From Cognatundibacterium griseum (lineage in GTDB: Bacteria; Pseudomonadota; Gammaproteobacteria; Burkholderiales; Burkholderiaceae_D), in the NCBI RefSeq assembly GCF_014284195.1, contig NZ_JACOGC010000005.1, positions 62,001 through 126,000 on the forward strand: a stretch of 64,000 nt of DNA, given 5' to 3'. This document shows, one piece after another, positions 47,084-57,648 of this stretch. Made by a program: the position numbers and the translations under genes. The notes beneath the pieces were generated by a model that made no database searches, was not told where the DNA came from, and saw only the letters and a program-made list of their open reading frames with translations. Within the stretch, counting starts at the first letter, position 1; each line of letters opens with the position of its first letter.

Positions 47084-47983
47084 TTACTTATTCCGGGATG
47101 AGGAATTATTACCTGCGGTACCAGGTGCTTTGAAATATTTAAAAAATTCTGAACTCGGATCAACGACTACAATATCGCTTTTACTTCTAAAGCTCGCCCG
47201 GTAAGCTTCCAGGCTGCGATAGAATTTATAAAACTCCGGATTCTGTCCAAACGCCTGCGCATAAATCTGCGACGCCTCAGCATCACCCGCACCGCGCATT
47301 TGTTCTGCTTCACGATAAGCCTCTGCCAGAATCACGATTCTTTGCCGGTCCGCATCCGCCCTGATTTTTTCAGACTCGGCCGCACCCGTGGAACGCAGTT
47401 CATTGGCTACCCGCAAACGCTCTGCCTTCATGCGATCATAAACAGAGTTATTTATCTGCTCGACATAATCAACGCGCTTTAATCTCACATCTACGATTTC
47501 AATGCCAATCTGTTTTGCTTCCTCTGCGACTTTACTCTTGATCGCTTCCATGACTTTGCCACGTTCGCCGGAAATCACCTCCCGGACGGTGCGCTTCGTA
47601 ATTTCATCATTCAATGCAGCTTTGACGATCTGAGACAGGCGGTCTTTCGCGCGACGCTCATCCCCGCTGAAACTGACGTAATACAACTTCGGCTCAGAAA
47701 TTTGCCACTTCACGTAAGAGTCAACCAGAATATTTTTCTTTTCAGCCGTGATAAATCTGTCCGCATCGGCAGAATCAATAGTCAGAATACGTTTATCCAA
47801 AAACAAGACATTCTGAAACGGTGGAGGCAATTTAAAGTGCAGACCTGGTTCACTAATAACAGACTTCACTTCGCCAAATGCAAAGACAATGGCATGGGAT
47901 TTTTGGTCAACCACAAAAATTGTCGAATAAACGACCAGCAATCCAGCCGCAATTGCCAGAAAAAGGGAGAGTATTTTATTCAT
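47084..47983 (-). CDS. hflC: HflC, membrane-anchored SPFH protein, FtsH modulator
   Basis: HflC forms, with HflK, a periplasmic vault around the FtsH protease and modulates its activity. The 299-residue protein has one N-terminal membrane segment (ILSLFLAIAAGLLVVYSTIF), then an SPFH domain (VDQKSHAIVFAFGEVKSVIS) and a long helical region with ADADRQRIVILAEAYREAEQ. The start ATG directly follows, overlapping by one base, the last base of hflK. Confidence 0.97.
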   Translation of the reverse strand: MNKILSLFLAIAAGLLVVYSTIFVVDQKSHAIVFAFGEVKSVISEPGLHFKLPPPFQNVLFLDKRILTIDSADADRFITAEKKNILVDSYVKWQISEPKLYYVSFSGDERRAKDRLSQIVKAALNDEITKRTVREVISGERGKVMEAIKSKVAEEAKQIGIEIVDVRLKRVDYVEQINNSVYDRMKAERLRVANELRSTGAAESEKIRADADRQRIVILAEAYREAEQMRGAGDAEASQIYAQAFGQNPEFYKFYRSLEAYRASFRSKSDIVVVDPSSEFFKYFKAPGTAGNNSSSRNK

Positions 47984-49251
47984 TATCTCGTCTCCCGATC
48001 ACGAGAATCGCGCACATCTCTGCTCCGGCTATCTTTTCCATAGCGCATTTCAACTGTCGGAATTTGTTCACCCTGAACTTGGGCAGAATTAGGTGCAACA
48101 GCAGCTGCAGTTACCGGTTTATTTGCAGCAGGATCCCCCTGAGAAATCATTTTCTCCAGAGGTAAATAAATCATGTTGCCCGTTTGCCTGGTATCCATCA
48201 GTACTTTGCTGGTGCTGGTAAATATCTGCTGCATAGTTTCAAGATACATCCTGTCGCGCGTCACTGCAGGCGCTTTCTGATACTCGCTCAATACTTGCTT
48301 AAATCTGGACGCATTACCTTCTGCATTCGCCACGATGCGCGAGCGATATCCTTCTGCCTCCTGCAAAGTCCGCGATGCTTCACCACGGGCTTTAGGAATG
48401 ATCTCATTGGCGTAAGCCTGTCCTTCATTTTTTTGACGCTCTTTATCCTGACCCGCCTTCACGGCATCATCAAAAGCTGCCTGAACCTGCTCTGGCGGCT
48501 GAACGCCCTGCATTGTGACATTCGTGATCTGCACACCGGCCTTATAGCGCGTCAGAATCTGCTGCATCAAACTTCCCACATCCAGCGCAACTTTCTCGCG
48601 GCCTTCGTACAAAACAAAGTCCATCTTGCTTTTACCAACAATTTCACGAATCGCTGTTTCAGCAACCTGGCGGATCATCTCCTCCTGATCCCGATTACTG
48701 TATAGCCATTCAGCAGCATTTTTTAATTTGTACTGAACAGCAAACTGAATATCAACGATATTCTCATCATCCGTCAGCATCAGGGACTCATTTGCCTGTT
48801 TGTTTTTAACGCTGGAGCGATAACCGACTTCGACTGTGCGCACCTGAGAAACATTCACAATCTCATGCCCCTGAATCGGATATGGCCACCGCCAGTTCAT
48901 GCCGGCTCCTGTGACATGGCTATATTTACCAAAGGTTGTGATAACAGCCGTCTGGCCTTCCTGGACGATAAAAACACCACTGACCAGCCAGACAAATATA
49001 AAAATCAGGATCAGTGCCCCAATCCCCATCCTGGCACCGGCAGAGTCGGGATTAAAGTTACCTTTATCTCCGCCACCCTGCTGTCCCAAAAAGCGTGCAA
49101 TACGCTGATTCAGATCTTTCCAGACCTGTTCCAGATCAGGTGGTGTGTCAGGTGTTTTTTTTCCGTCATTATCACCTTTAGCCCCCCGGCCCCACTGAGG
49201 ATCATTTAAAGACAAAATAGCGCCTGCCCTCTTGAGAAGTGAACCTATCAT
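47983..49251 (-). CDS. hflK: HflK, membrane-anchored SPFH protein, FtsH modulator
   Basis: HflK partners HflC in the FtsH-regulating complex. The N-terminal part is Gly/Asp-rich and cytosolic (LNDPQWGRGAKGDNDGKK), followed by one membrane segment (GALILIFIFVWLVSGVFIV) and an SPFH domain. The C-terminal tail is variable and Arg/Asp-rich. I chose ATG 49251 (MIGSLLKRAGAILSLN, 422 residues); an ATG at 49284 overlaps the hflX stop by one base and is equally open. Neither has a strong ribosome-binding site. Confidence 0.94.
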   Translation of the reverse strand: MIGSLLKRAGAILSLNDPQWGRGAKGDNDGKKTPDTPPDLEQVWKDLNQRIARFLGQQGGGDKGNFNPDSAGARMGIGALILIFIFVWLVSGVFIVQEGQTAVITTFGKYSHVTGAGMNWRWPYPIQGHEIVNVSQVRTVEVGYRSSVKNKQANESLMLTDDENIVDIQFAVQYKLKNAAEWLYSNRDQEEMIRQVAETAIREIVGKSKMDFVLYEGREKVALDVGSLMQQILTRYKAGVQITNVTMQGVQPPEQVQAAFDDAVKAGQDKERQKNEGQAYANEIIPKARGEASRTLQEAEGYRSRIVANAEGNASRFKQVLSEYQKAPAVTRDRMYLETMQQIFTSTSKVLMDTRQTGNMIYLPLEKMISQGDPAANKPVTAAAVAPNSAQVQGEQIPTVEMRYGKDSRSRDVRDSRDRETR

Positions 49252-49283
49252 TTCTTTTGATATCCGATCAATAGTACGCTGCA

Positions 49284-50426
49284 TTAATGCGCATGAAAAC
49301 GCAAATCATCAACACTGATGTCCGATTTTTCGTTTGATATACTGACTGCTTTAGATATGGCGTATTCAGCGACGACATCGCGCAAAATGCTCAGTCCGGC
49401 CCCAGTTTTGGCGCTCAGAAAAATCCGGTCAATTTTACCATATTCATTTTTGCCACTTGCCGGCTCCATACCGGCCAGATCAATTTTATTTAATACAATA
49501 ATCTGCGGAATATGATCTGCACCAATTTCTTTTAACACGCTGTTGACCTGCTGAATCTGCTCCATACGTACCGGACTGCTGGCATCGACCACATGCAACA
49601 ACAGATCGGCATGAATTGTCTCTTCCAGAGTTGCCCGGAATGCTGCCACCAACTGGTGCGGCAAATCCTGAATAAATCCGACCGTATCTGAAATCACCAC
49701 ACTTCCGGCATCACCCAAATACAGGCGTCTGGAAGTTGTATCAAGCGTCGCAAACAACTGATTAGCGGCATACGCACCAGCTTTAGTCAATGCATTGAAC
49801 AGTGTGGACTTACCGGCATTCGTATATCCGACCAAAGATACTGAAAAAGTTTTACTTCTGTCACGGGAACGACGCTGAGTCTCCCTTTGCCGCTGCAACT
49901 TCTCCAGCTTTCCTTTCAGCATCTTGACGCGCTCCCCGAGCAATCGCCGGTCAGTTTCAAGCTGAGTTTCGCCTGGCCCACGCAGACCGATCCCTCCTTT
50001 TTGACGCTCAAGGTGAGTCCAGCCCCTGATCAGTCTGGTTGCCAGATGCTGTAACTGAGCCAACTCAACCTGAACTTTACCTTCATGGCTTTTTGCTCTT
50101 TGCGCAAAAATATCAAGAATCAGACTGGTGCGGTCGATCACCCGAACTTTCAGGTGGCGTTCCAGGTTGCGCTGCTGCGCGGGAGATAATGCATGATTGA
50201 AAATAACAAGATCAAGATGCCCGTCGGAAACTGCGGTCAATACTTCATCCGCTTTACCAGACCCTATGAACAAGGCCGCATCAGGACTGGATCTTTTGCA
50301 ACTGATGGTTGTGACTGGCTGAGCCCCTGCAGACTGCGCAAGAAGTGAAAGCTCTTCCAGGCTAACAGCAAAATCGTCTTTACCAAAGTCAACACCGACT
50401 AATGCGGCGCGCATACTTAAAGACAT
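49284..50426 (-). CDS. hflX: Ribosome-associated GTPase HflX
   Basis: HflX is a GTPase that splits stalled ribosomes during stress. The 380-residue protein has the N-terminal HflX domain with the GSGKADEVL glycine-rich segment and RTSLILDIFAQRAKSHEGKV, the coiled-coil linker, and the GTPase domain with G1 GYTNAGKSTLFNAL, G3 DTVGFI and G4 NKID. It lies 26 bases after hfq on the same strand; the hfq-hflX-hflK-hflC order is classic. Confidence 0.97.
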   Translation of the reverse strand: MSLSMRAALVGVDFGKDDFAVSLEELSLLAQSAGAQPVTTISCKRSSPDAALFIGSGKADEVLTAVSDGHLDLVIFNHALSPAQQRNLERHLKVRVIDRTSLILDIFAQRAKSHEGKVQVELAQLQHLATRLIRGWTHLERQKGGIGLRGPGETQLETDRRLLGERVKMLKGKLEKLQRQRETQRRSRDRSKTFSVSLVGYTNAGKSTLFNALTKAGAYAANQLFATLDTTSRRLYLGDAGSVVISDTVGFIQDLPHQLVAAFRATLEETIHADLLLHVVDASSPVRMEQIQQVNSVLKEIGADHIPQIIVLNKIDLAGMEPASGKNEYGKIDRIFLSAKTGAGLSILRDVVAEYAISKAVSISNEKSDISVDDLRFHAH

Positions 50427-50452
50427 TTTTCCAATTGAGAAAGAATCAAAAT

Positions 50453-50692
50453 TTACTCTGCTGCTTCGGTATCGGAATTAATACTGACAGCACGTGCAGG
50501 AACAACCGTGGAAATAGCGTGCTTATAGACCATTTGGGTAACTGTATTTCTCAGCAACACGACATACTGATCAAAAGATTCAATATGACCTTGCAACTTT
50601 ATTCCATTAACCAGATAAATAGACACTGGGATATGTTCTTTGCGCAAAGCGTTTAAAAACGGGTCTTGTAGTAATTGCCCTTTATTACTCAT
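50453..50692 (-). CDS. hfq: RNA chaperone Hfq
   Basis: Hfq is the Sm-like hexameric chaperone for small RNAs. The 79-residue protein has the Sm1 core ([20 protein letters not shown]) and Sm2 motif [11 protein letters not shown] with K57 and H58 that bind poly-U 3' ends. The C-terminal tail is short compared with E. coli Hfq, as usual in betaproteobacteria. The 132-base gap to der contains a possible hairpin and the hfq promoter region. Confidence 0.98.
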   Translation of the reverse strand: MSNKGQLLQDPFLNALRKEHIPVSIYLVNGIKLQGHIESFDQYVVLLRNTVTQMVYKHAISTVVPARAVSINSDTEAAE

Positions 50693-50783
50693 AACAGCTC
50701 CATGGTGTTGTTGTGATCAGGAGTTGGGGATTGTTTGATTATTTTCAAGCAACCCTGCTCTTTAAAAAACTGACTTGCTCTTC

Positions 50784-50816
50784 AATAGAATTTGAAAAAA
50801 CGTTCAAAACTCTATT
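50784..50816. other. Imperfect hairpin after der
   Basis: AATAGAATTTGAA (50784-50796) pairs with TTCAAAACTCTATT (50803-50816) with a one-base bulge, directly downstream of the der stop on the minus strand. A T-run sits inside the loop rather than after the stem, so it is not a typical terminator; it may stabilise the der transcript 3' end. Confidence 0.35.
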
Positions 50817-50824
50817 CTGAATAC

Positions 50825-52165
50825 TTATTTTGATTTATCAAAAGGATTTTTGCCGGATCGCATTTCAATTCTCAGCGGAGTTCCCACCAATGAGAATGTT
50901 TCTCTGAAATGCTTTTCAAGATACCGCTTATATACATCGCCCACCGCATCCAGCGCATTTCCATGAATCACAATAATTGGCGGATTTTGCCCGCCTTGAT
51001 GAGCATATCTTAATTTAGGCCGGATAGAACCTTTTCGCTTCGGTTGCTGATGCTCAACAGCCTCAATTAAAGCTCTGGTCAATTTGGGTGTTGACAAATT
51101 AACCATAGCAGCAGCATAAGCAGCATCGATCGACTTCATCAAAGGACCAATTCCAGTCGATTTTAATGCAGAAATGAAATGAAATTTTGCAAAAGTAAGG
51201 AAATTTAATTTCCGCTCAATATCTATTTTAATTTCATCCCGCCGGTCACTCTGCAATCCATCCCATTTATTGACGCCAACGACCAGGGCCCGCCCGGATT
51301 CCAGGATAAATCCGGCAATGTGGGCATCCTGTTCCGAAATATCCTGTTGTGCATCCAGCAGAAGCAAAACGACATTTGCCTCGGAAATAGACTGCAGTGT
51401 TTTGACAACTGAGAACTTTTCGATCGCTTCAAACACCTTGCCTCTGCGACGAATACCTGCAGTATCAATCAGAGAATAATGCTTACCATCCCGCTCGAAA
51501 GGAATCTCAATAGAGTCACGGGTCGTGCCTGGCATGTCAAACGCGATGACCCGGTCCTCTCCCAGCAAGGTGTTAACCAGTGTTGACTTACCCACGTTAG
51601 GACGGCCAACAATAGCAATTTTTATTCCTTTGACGACATTTTCAGGTTCATCCATTTCAGGTGGTCTCTGAGCAAAAGCAATATCAAGAGACTCTTGCAC
51701 AAGATCAGCGACACCGTCGCCGTGAGCGGCAGAAATCACATAGGGATCACCAAGTCCCAGCTCATAAAAGTCAGCTGTTACCGAAGTGTATTTCATCCCT
51801 TCGGCTTTGTTGACCACCAGCATGACGGACCGGCCGGATTTTCGTAAAAAATCCGTAATCGTTTTATCATGCGGAGTCAGGCCCTGACGCCCGTCAACCA
51901 TGAAAACAACGACATCAGCCTCTGCGACCGCCTGCTTGGTCTGTTTCGCCATTTCATGCAAAATACCCTCTTTGGCGACAGGTTCAAAGCCCCCTGTATC
52001 TATAACCAAGAAAGGTCTTTCGCCAATACGCCCTTCGCCATAATGACGATCCCGGGTCAATCCCGGTAAATCTGCTACAAGGGCATCGCGTGAACGTGTA
52101 AGCCGATTGAACAGCGTGGATTTGCCGACGTTAGGTCGGCCGATAAGTGCAATAACCGGCTTCAT
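50825..52165 (-). CDS. der: Ribosome biogenesis GTPase Der (EngA)
   Basis: Der has two tandem GTPase domains and is essential for 50S assembly. G1 motifs [14 protein letters not shown] near residue 8 and [14 protein letters not shown] near 187, G3 DTGGFEP and DTAGIRRRG, and G4 NKAEG and NKWDG are all intact. The C-terminal KH-like domain is basic ([20 protein letters not shown]). At 446 residues it is normal. It starts six bases after bamB. Confidence 0.98.
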   Translation of the reverse strand: MKPVIALIGRPNVGKSTLFNRLTRSRDALVADLPGLTRDRHYGEGRIGERPFLVIDTGGFEPVAKEGILHEMAKQTKQAVAEADVVVFMVDGRQGLTPHDKTITDFLRKSGRSVMLVVNKAEGMKYTSVTADFYELGLGDPYVISAAHGDGVADLVQESLDIAFAQRPPEMDEPENVVKGIKIAIVGRPNVGKSTLVNTLLGEDRVIAFDMPGTTRDSIEIPFERDGKHYSLIDTAGIRRRGKVFEAIEKFSVVKTLQSISEANVVLLLLDAQQDISEQDAHIAGFILESGRALVVGVNKWDGLQSDRRDEIKIDIERKLNFLTFAKFHFISALKSTGIGPLMKSIDAAYAAAMVNLSTPKLTRALIEAVEHQQPKRKGSIRPKLRYAHQGGQNPPIIVIHGNALDAVGDVYKRYLEKHFRETFSLVGTPLRIEMRSGKNPFDKSK

Positions 52166-52171
52166 TGAATA

Positions 52172-53320
52172 TTACTCGGTTGCCAATGCAACCACTAACC
52201 CTGATTTTGTTTGAATAATTAAATTGGAACCGGCAACAACGGGGGCTGCCAGTATCTGACTGCCGTCAGTAGCGATTCTTCCTATGAAAGAACCGTCCTC
52301 TCTCGATAAAAAGTGAACATAGCCAGCCAGATCACCGACTGCCACAGCTCTGCCAAAAGAAACGGGGGCGGAAAGTTTGCGATACGATAATTTATCGTTT
52401 TTCCAGACACTGCCGCCACCATTTCTGGAATAGGCATTGATTCCACCGTTCACATCTGCGGCGAAAACAAACCGTTCATCGCCACCGACACCAACTTCGC
52501 TGGATAATTTTTTGGCCCATCTTGCTGCACCGGTCTGGAGATCAAAACAACCAACTCTCCCCTGATAGGAAGTCGCGCAAACATCATTACCGACTACGAC
52601 GGGCAGTCCAGACACATCAGCAACCCGTTCGAGTTCAGTTGAACCTTTAGGCTCACCGACCACGGCTTCCCATCTCAGACTGCCGTTCGCCATCGACAAA
52701 GCCGACATCCGTCCGCCTGGCAATGCAACAATGACCTGATCGCCAGCCACCACCATTCCCGGAACAGCACGCAATGTCAGCGGCGGTAACGGACGCTCAG
52801 CAGACCACTTACGCACACCTGACGCGACAGAATATGCGCTGATTTTATTATCAATGCTACGGACGATCACCTGATCATCAGCGACGACAGGAGCGGACAA
52901 AATTTCTGTTGTATCCTGAATTTTCCAACGCAACTGACCATCGCCGGAAAAGGATAATAAATGCCCTTTTTCACCGGCCACAAATATCTGCTCAGAACCC
53001 ACACCCACACCGCCAGTCAGACGCATACCAGCATTGATCCGCCAATCCGTACGTCCACTTAAAGCATCTATCTTCAGTAAAGTACCATCAGCTGCAGCAA
53101 CATAGATTTTTGTCCCGGAAACCGCCGGTGAAAACACGTAATTCGCTGCGCTGCCGACTTGAACAGTCCATACCTGTTTGACATTAAGGGATGGCTTAAT
53201 ATCAGTAAGTGCTGCAGGCGTATTTTTCACCTCAGTTTTAGATGAAAATGGATTCCAGGATGAACAACCAGCTAAAACCGATGCAACCAGAACTGCAGAT
53301 AATTTGGTGGATAAACGCAT
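52172..53320 (-). CDS. bamB: Outer membrane assembly lipoprotein BamB
   Basis: BamB is a lipoprotein of the BAM complex that inserts outer-membrane proteins. The start ATG 53320 has AGGAG eight bases upstream and yields a lipoprotein signal (LSAVLVASVLAGCSSWNPF) with LAGC as the lipobox. The rest is an eight-bladed beta propeller of PQQ-like repeats (SGRTDWRINAGMRLTGGVGV; GAARWAKKLSSEVGVGGDER). The mature protein is about 360 residues. Confidence 0.96.
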   Translation of the reverse strand: MRLSTKLSAVLVASVLAGCSSWNPFSSKTEVKNTPAALTDIKPSLNVKQVWTVQVGSAANYVFSPAVSGTKIYVAAADGTLLKIDALSGRTDWRINAGMRLTGGVGVGSEQIFVAGEKGHLLSFSGDGQLRWKIQDTTEILSAPVVADDQVIVRSIDNKISAYSVASGVRKWSAERPLPPLTLRAVPGMVVAGDQVIVALPGGRMSALSMANGSLRWEAVVGEPKGSTELERVADVSGLPVVVGNDVCATSYQGRVGCFDLQTGAARWAKKLSSEVGVGGDERFVFAADVNGGINAYSRNGGGSVWKNDKLSYRKLSAPVSFGRAVAVGDLAGYVHFLSREDGSFIGRIATDGSQILAAPVVAGSNLIIQTKSGLVVALATE

Positions 53321-53333
53321 AAACACACTCCTG

Positions 53334-53984
53334 TTATTTACTTGCAGGTTCAATGCCACCACCAATTGCATCAAGCTTTAACTGAACCAGTTGTTTGATC
53401 GGATCCTTATCGGTCATTTTATCTATTGCCGCCTGATATGATTTTCTTGCTTCTGTTACTTTCCCAAGAGCGACATAAACATCACCTTTCCGGTCTTCTA
53501 CCTGCACCTGTAATTCTGCAGGAAACTCACCAGTAAGCTGTTTTAATGCATCGTCATAAGATTTATCGTCCAGCAAAAGCCCTGCCAAACGCAGCTTTGC
53601 CAAGGCCTTGTATTCATCAGACTTACCCGAATCAATAATCCATTGCAGCTGAGACTTCGCGCTTTTTAAGTCTCCAGAATCAAAGAAAGCTTTCGCTGTG
53701 ACGAATGCCCCCATCGAAGCATAAGCAGTCGATGGAAATTTCTCTTTCAGATCAGTCGTCGTCCTGAGTATTTTGGATGCATCTTTATCGCTTACTGACT
53801 TCAGCAACTCTTCATACAACTGAGAAGCCTGACCAGCCTGATTATTCTGATAATTATTCCACTGAGACCATGCTGCATAACCAACAAGCGCAATGATCAC
53901 TATCCAGGTAACCAGATTACCGTATTGTTTCCATACCGCTTTTAAAGTTGCCAGTTGCTCTTGTTCTTCTAAATCGTAAGCCAT
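53334..53984 (-). CDS. yfgM: YfgM-like SecYEG ancillary protein (tetratricopeptide)
   Basis: A 216-residue inner-membrane protein with one N-terminal membrane helix (LVTWIVIIALVGYAAWSQW) and a periplasmic TPR-like domain (FPSTAYASMGAFVTAKAFFD; YKALAKLRLAGLLLDDKSYD). YfgM in E. coli associates with SecYEG and the chaperone PpiD. The hisS-yfgM-bamB-der order is conserved between beta- and gammaproteobacteria and supports the call. Confidence 0.93.
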   Translation of the reverse strand: MAYDLEEQEQLATLKAVWKQYGNLVTWIVIIALVGYAAWSQWNNYQNNQAGQASQLYEELLKSVSDKDASKILRTTTDLKEKFPSTAYASMGAFVTAKAFFDSGDLKSAKSQLQWIIDSGKSDEYKALAKLRLAGLLLDDKSYDDALKQLTGEFPAELQVQVEDRKGDVYVALGKVTEARKSYQAAIDKMTDKDPIKQLVQLKLDAIGGGIEPASK

Positions 53985-53995
53985 ATTTTTATAAA

Positions 53996-55351
53996 TTAAT
54001 GATTGATATGAACATGATGAGGATCATCACAGCAATGCGCATCATCCGTCGCACCCGTGATTTGATCTACCAGATAGTCGACTGCGGCATTGAATGGCAC
54101 ACTGGTCTGACGACCATCTTCGGAGCGCATCGCTTTAATTGTTACTGACTGATTGGCCAGCTCATCTTCACCAAGAATAACACTATAAGCACAGCCGCTC
54201 GCATCTGCTTTTTTCATCTGGGATTTAAAATTCCCTATGCCGTTTGCAGTTGCGCAATGTAACACAACATCCAGGCCAGCATCACGCAATCTCTCGCCCA
54301 GAACGATCGCCTGCATCTGCGCTTCATCCGACTGATGCACAAGATAAACATCACACAAAGCCGGCTGATGAATTTCTCCAGCAACTTTCATCAGCTCTAT
54401 CAGACGCTCAATTCCCATCGCAAAACCGCAGGCAGGTGTCGCCTTTCCACCAAACGTAGAAAACAGCGAGTCGTAACGACCACCAGCGCAAACGGTACCT
54501 TGCGCGCCCAGTTCATCGGTAACCCACTCAAACACAGTCCGGTTGTAATAGTCCATGCCACGCACCAGGCGCGGATTAATGGAGAACGGAATGCTGTTGT
54601 GACGCAGAATTTTCTGAACTCCCTCAAAGTGTGCCAGCGATTCGGCACCGAGATAATCCAGTAATTTAGGAGCAGCATTCACCATATCCTGCATAGCCGG
54701 ATTTTTGGTGTCGAGTATGCGCAATGGATTTGAATACAGACGCCGTTTTGCTTCAGCATCCAGAATATTTTCATGCTTTTCAAAATAAGCAATCAATGCT
54801 TCCCGATGCTGATTGCGCTCATCTGCATCGCCAATCGAATTAAGCTCGAGCCGGACATTCTGCAAGCCAAGATCATCCCAGAGACGCTGGCATAACATAA
54901 TTAATTCTGCATCCACGTCAGGGCCGCTGAATCCAAGCGCCTCTGCCCCTACCTGATGAAACTGGCGATAACGACCGCGCTGAGGCTTCTCGTGACGAAA
55001 CATCGGACCGCTATACCACAATCTTTTAGGTCCGTCGTATACGAGATTATGCTCAATGGCAGACCGCACCACACCCGCAGTACCTTCCGGGCGCAGCGTC
55101 AGTTTGTCGCCATTCATTGAGTCCTCGAAAGAGTACATCTCTTTCTCAACAATATCCGTGACCGCGCCAAGTCCACGCGCAAATAACGGCGTTGGCTCCA
55201 CGATGGGCGTTCTGATTTGTTGAAAACCGTAACTTTTCAGAACTGAATGAACCGTATTTTCAAACAACTCCCACAATGAAGAGTCGTTCGGCAGAAGGTC
55301 ATTCATCCCTTTAACGCCAACTATTTTTTCTATTTTTTTATTTTCTGACAT
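53996..55351 (-). CDS. hisS: Histidyl-tRNA synthetase
   Basis: HisS charges tRNA-His. The 451-residue class II synthetase has motif 2 ([40 protein letters not shown]), the histidine-specific [15 protein letters not shown] block and the C-terminal anticodon-binding domain. The final stretch is His/Asp-rich ([16 protein letters not shown]), an unusual C-terminal tail that could bind metal. It starts 21 bases after ispG. Confidence 0.97.
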   Translation of the reverse strand: MSENKKIEKIVGVKGMNDLLPNDSSLWELFENTVHSVLKSYGFQQIRTPIVEPTPLFARGLGAVTDIVEKEMYSFEDSMNGDKLTLRPEGTAGVVRSAIEHNLVYDGPKRLWYSGPMFRHEKPQRGRYRQFHQVGAEALGFSGPDVDAELIMLCQRLWDDLGLQNVRLELNSIGDADERNQHREALIAYFEKHENILDAEAKRRLYSNPLRILDTKNPAMQDMVNAAPKLLDYLGAESLAHFEGVQKILRHNSIPFSINPRLVRGMDYYNRTVFEWVTDELGAQGTVCAGGRYDSLFSTFGGKATPACGFAMGIERLIELMKVAGEIHQPALCDVYLVHQSDEAQMQAIVLGERLRDAGLDVVLHCATANGIGNFKSQMKKADASGCAYSVILGEDELANQSVTIKAMRSEDGRQTSVPFNAAVDYLVDQITGATDDAHCCDDPHHVHINH

Positions 55352-55372
55352 AAAACAACCTAATAAAACCTA

Positions 55373-56644
55373 TCAAGCTTCAACTGAAGACGGTGCGTAG
55401 TTCTTTTTCACATACTCCAGAACAATCGCCTGAAACTCTTCTGCAATATGGTCGCCGCGGAGCGTAATGGCTTTCGCGCCATCGATAAATACGGGCGCTG
55501 CCGGAGATTCTCCTGTACCCGGCAAGCTGATGCCAATATTTGCATGCTTAGATTCCCCGGGCCCGTTGACAATGCACCCCATCACAGCAACATTCATATT
55601 TTCAACGCCCGGATATTCAGCCTTCCAGACCGGCATCTGATCGCGTAAAAAGGTCTGGATACGATCAGCCAGCTCCTGAAACACGGTAGAAGTCGTCCGT
55701 CCGCATCCCGGACAGGCAATCACCATCGGAGTAAATTTTCGCAAACCCATGGTCTGCAGAATTTCCTGACCAACGATTACTTCACGACAGCGATCTCCAC
55801 CGGGTTCTGGTGTTAATGAAATCCTGATGGTATCGCCAATTCCTTCCTGCATCAGAACAGAGAGCGCGGCTGTTGATGCAACAATTCCCTTACTGCCCAT
55901 TCCCGCTTCTGTCAGTCCGAGATGCAAAGGGTAATCGCAACGTCGTGCAAGCTCGCGATACACTGCAATCAAATCCTGAACTCCGGAAACTTTGCATGAC
56001 AAAATTATTTTGTCGCCAGCCAGACCAAGTTCCTCGGCACGCTGGGCATTTTCGATCGCCGAAGTGATCAATGCCTCATACATGACCGCCTGCGCGCTCC
56101 AGGGTATAGATCTTCCTGCATTTTCATCCATAATTCGGGCAAGCAATGCCTGATCGAGACTTCCCCAATTCACCCCGATGCGCACCGGCTTATCGTAACG
56201 GCATGCCTGCTCAATCATCTGAGCGAATTGAGAATCGCGTTTCGCGCCCTGACCGACATTACCCGGATTAATCCGGTATTTGGATAGCGCTTGCGCGCAT
56301 TCAGGAAAATCCCGCAACAGCAAATGACCGTTGTAATGAAAGTCGCCGACCAGCGGAACCTCCACTCCCATCTTATCCAATTGTTCGCGGATAGCAGGCA
56401 CAGCCGCCGCAGCCTCAGGATTATTAACAGTAATACGAACCAGCTCAGATCCGGCACGTGCCAATTCTTTAATCTGGATTGCAGTGCCAATCACATCCGC
56501 TGTATCGGTATTCGTCATCGACTGCACCACAACCGGTGCCTGACCGCCGATCAGAATAGTGGAATTGCGATAACTGATTTTAGCCTGACGCCTAATCTGG
56601 CGACCCGAAGGGCCTGAAAAAATTTCTGATGTTCCGGAATTCAT
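55373..56644 (-). CDS. ispG: 4-hydroxy-3-methylbut-2-enyl diphosphate synthase
   Basis: IspG (GcpE) reduces MEcPP to HMBPP in the non-mevalonate isoprenoid pathway using a 4Fe-4S cluster. The cluster cysteines appear in CPGCGRTTS and GCIVNGPGE, and the TIM-barrel part has [11 protein letters not shown] and [14 protein letters not shown]. At 423 residues it carries the insertion common in betaproteobacteria. It begins two bases after the rodZ-like gene. Confidence 0.97.
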   Translation of the reverse strand: MNSGTSEIFSGPSGRQIRRQAKISYRNSTILIGGQAPVVVQSMTNTDTADVIGTAIQIKELARAGSELVRITVNNPEAAAAVPAIREQLDKMGVEVPLVGDFHYNGHLLLRDFPECAQALSKYRINPGNVGQGAKRDSQFAQMIEQACRYDKPVRIGVNWGSLDQALLARIMDENAGRSIPWSAQAVMYEALITSAIENAQRAEELGLAGDKIILSCKVSGVQDLIAVYRELARRCDYPLHLGLTEAGMGSKGIVASTAALSVLMQEGIGDTIRISLTPEPGGDRCREVIVGQEILQTMGLRKFTPMVIACPGCGRTTSTVFQELADRIQTFLRDQMPVWKAEYPGVENMNVAVMGCIVNGPGESKHANIGISLPGTGESPAAPVFIDGAKAITLRGDHIAEEFQAIVLEYVKKNYAPSSVEA

Positions 56645-56646
56645 GC

Positions 56647-57648
56647 TTACTTCACACTGAGATTAACTACATTTGAATCTTTAGGCGGAACAATTTCCAT
56701 ACTATTGCCACGCACCCATGCGCTCACCCCTCTGGCATTGCCGAGACGGGCCTGTAGTGGACCATCCTTCAAGTCAAAAAACTCCTCGGTACCCGCTTTA
56801 GCCAAATGTGAAGTCAGCACTGCCCCGGATTCTTTCTTCACCTGAACCCATGAGTCCTGGTGAAATACCAGCTTCAACTGATTACCAGCACCACTGACTG
56901 AAGTTTGCAACACAGGTGTATTGCTGTCTGCACCTGATGAGATCTCTGTTGACGTTTTGCTGATCGCTGCCGGCTCAGGGATTACGGGCTCAACCTGAGG
57001 AGCGGTAAGCGAAGCTGACTGCACCTGCGGCAGTGGCAATGCAGAACTCTCCACCACAGGCAAAGAAGAAGGTGTCGCCATCACATCAGAACCAGGATTG
57101 CGAACATCATTGGAAGAATCAGCAGCTACCGTTTGAGTCTGGGAAGCCTGTGTCAGATATTTCAGATACCCGGCCTGCTCAATGTGCTGTACGACAACAA
57201 ACAGCACAGCTGCCAATGCCAGGCACGCCGATGCAATGAGGTATTTTCTATTATTATTTTCACTGCGCCCTAAAAATGAAGTTCTGGATTCCTGGAATGG
57301 CGTTGCCAGTGTCGGGCGAAGCCCGTCATCAAGTGCCTGAACATTATTTTCAGCAGGCAGACTGGCAATCACCGAAGAGGGATCCAGTTTCAACAACTTG
57401 GCGTAAGAACGAACAAAACCACGGACAATCACCAATTTTGGCAAGCGCTCAAATTCATTGCTCTCCAATGCCGCGATTTGCCTGACGGAGAGCTTCAAAT
57501 GCTCCGCAACCTGCTCAACAGACATCCCTGCCTGCACCCGTGCCGCAGCCAGCTGTGCACCGGCCGTCTGCACTACACTCAAAACCGGCTTACCGCCAGA
57601 TTCATCAGGGACTGCATCGGATAATTGCTTTAATCCCGCATCACTCAT
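56647..57648 (-). CDS. RodZ-like helix-turn-helix membrane protein
   Basis: A 333-residue protein with an N-terminal Cro/C1-type helix-turn-helix ([20 protein letters not shown]), one membrane segment ([20 protein letters not shown]), a Ser/Pro-rich linker and a C-terminal DUF4115 domain ([20 protein letters not shown]). This is the RodZ architecture: a cell-shape protein linking MreB to the membrane. It starts at ATG 57648, overlapping the pilW stop by eight bases. The low-complexity linker makes specific orthology less certain than family membership. Confidence 0.88.
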   Translation of the reverse strand: MSDAGLKQLSDAVPDESGGKPVLSVVQTAGAQLAAARVQAGMSVEQVAEHLKLSVRQIAALESNEFERLPKLVIVRGFVRSYAKLLKLDPSSVIASLPAENNVQALDDGLRPTLATPFQESRTSFLGRSENNNRKYLIASACLALAAVLFVVVQHIEQAGYLKYLTQASQTQTVAADSSNDVRNPGSDVMATPSSLPVVESSALPLPQVQSASLTAPQVEPVIPEPAAISKTSTEISSGADSNTPVLQTSVSGAGNQLKLVFHQDSWVQVKKESGAVLTSHLAKAGTEEFFDLKDGPLQARLGNARGVSAWVRGNSMEIVPPKDSNVVNLSVK

